This document shows, piece after piece, positions 63,197 to 64,000 of a stretch of 64,000 nucleotides of DNA. The stretch's first letter is position 1. Each line of letters starts with the position of its first letter. The DNA is from Panaeolus papilionaceus. Its lineage: Eukaryota; Basidiomycota; Agaricomycetes; Agaricales. The notes under the pieces are model-generated. The model worked only from the letters and a program-made list of their open reading frames with translations, ran no database searches and had not been told where the DNA came from. The stretch lies in the NCBI GenBank assembly GCA_015501605.1, contig JADNRZ010000017.1, positions 496,001 to 560,000 of the forward strand. Reading direction: 5' to 3'. Both the position numbers and the translations under genes were made by a program.

Positions 63197-64000
63197 CTAC
63201 ACACCTCCCTTACGAACAGCTATCCCATTCGGTGTAAGGGCAGGCCGAAACCTGTACGTCTCTTCCAAACCACCTCGCGAGCTCATTCTGCCACCACTAC
63301 CATGTCGACCATGTCCACGACCAGAAGTGGGAGGAGGTGCCATACTCCCTGGTACAGGTGGTGCAGTAACGTTGTTGAACGTATACGGACTCGCGGGTTC
63401 CAGTGAAACAACGGCATGTGGATGTGGACCTCCTCCCCGATGGTCTCTTTCCCTTTGGGACGACATGGGATAGGCTGGGTGTCCGGTAGAATTATTCGGG
63501 GGTGGTACGCTGTCACATTCAAGGGGGATGTTCTCCTCCAGTTCAGCGAGGGTAGGGTCGAGTGCTACGAAATCTTGTGGAGGGAACATCATCATAATTG
63601 GTTCCGCTTCAGACCTGATAAGGTAGATGAGCATCTGGGTAAAAATAGAACAGGGGCGAAGAACGAGGAGGAGAGGTTCGCCATCCCATCTGACAAGAAG
63701 TGAAGTTGAAGATCACACCTGCTTCCTCTCACAAAGATTCCGAAAAACCGATACAAATAGGCAACAAAAAAACTCACCCAAGCATTTGCTTCAATAGGTC
63801 ATTCAAAACATACTCCTTTGCCTCCTTGTGTCTTTTCAACTCCCTCACCTGCATCCTCAACTCCTCAGCAAGTATTCGCTGCTGCTGCAGAGCATACTCA
63901 TATTTAGCTTTGGTCACAAGATACATAGCCTTTGCTGGCGTCTTCCCAAACACGAGGCCGGTCGCGGGGTCCAAATTTGCTTGCAGGTGCGGCGTAAGCA
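63197..64000 (-). CDS. Coiled-coil, proline-rich protein of unknown function (5' end beyond window)
   Basis: Two visible exons, 63778-64000 (open at the right edge) and 63197-63614, joined in phase 2. The upstream part reads QANLDPATGLVFGKTPAKAMYLV, then a long charged helix rich in Gln, Glu, Leu and Arg (YEYALQQQRILAEELRMQVRELKRHKEAKEYVL; shown as YEYALQQQRILAEELR and MQVRELKRHKEAKEYVL). The C-terminal 140 residues are Pro/Gly/Ser-rich with a GRGHGRHGSGGR stretch. It vaguely recalls chromatin-complex subunits with an N-terminal helical domain, but I do not recognise it. Confidence 0.7.

Overview
The window looks like nuclear DNA of a mushroom-forming basidiomycete (Agaricomycetes). Nearly every gene is cut by GT-AG introns of about 45-70 nt. 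There is a Gti1/Pac2 (WOPR) regulator, a fungal IPC synthase, a multi-WSC wall/secretory protein and many F-box genes of the LPPELL...WRNIALSTPELW type that is expanded in this class. Exon structures below were built by hand from splice signals plus reading-frame continuity. No database search was run.

Layout: 1-2335 (-) is a secreted WSC-repeat protein that runs off the left edge. 2.5-7.8 kb holds no gene I can support. 7.86-9.67 kb (+) is a WOPR-domain transcription factor followed by about 1 kb of pyrimidine-rich DNA. 13.4-18.1 kb (+) carries four small intron-containing genes for secreted peptides sharing an [RP][QK]D[TA]xFL motif, the most novel feature of the window. 18.4-30.4 kb is a mostly minus-strand block: F-box, nucleolar GTPase (NUG1/GNL3 family), a frameshifted zinc-type dehydrogenase (+), BTB/POZ, and two more F-box genes.

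30.9-41.3 kb is a duplicated GTPase/aldo-keto-reductase block. It has an intact AIG1-like GTPase, an intact AKR, a GTPase fragment, a decayed AKR copy, a second intact GTPase and a third, decaying GTPase, with diverged noncoding repeats between them. 43.4-46.4 kb (+) has a four-AT-hook protein and an AUR1-type IPC synthase. 47.1-49.8 kb (-) is an 18-exon cytochrome P450. 51-62.6 kb has three large paralogous F-box proteins around a DMT/EamA-type transporter. The right edge cuts an unrecognised coiled-coil/proline-rich protein.

The window mixes conserved housekeeping genes (NUG1, AUR1, transporter) with fast-turnover families (F-box, BTB, AIG1-like GTPase, AKR, P450, secreted peptides). There is no operon logic. 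The common theme is local tandem duplication and decay.
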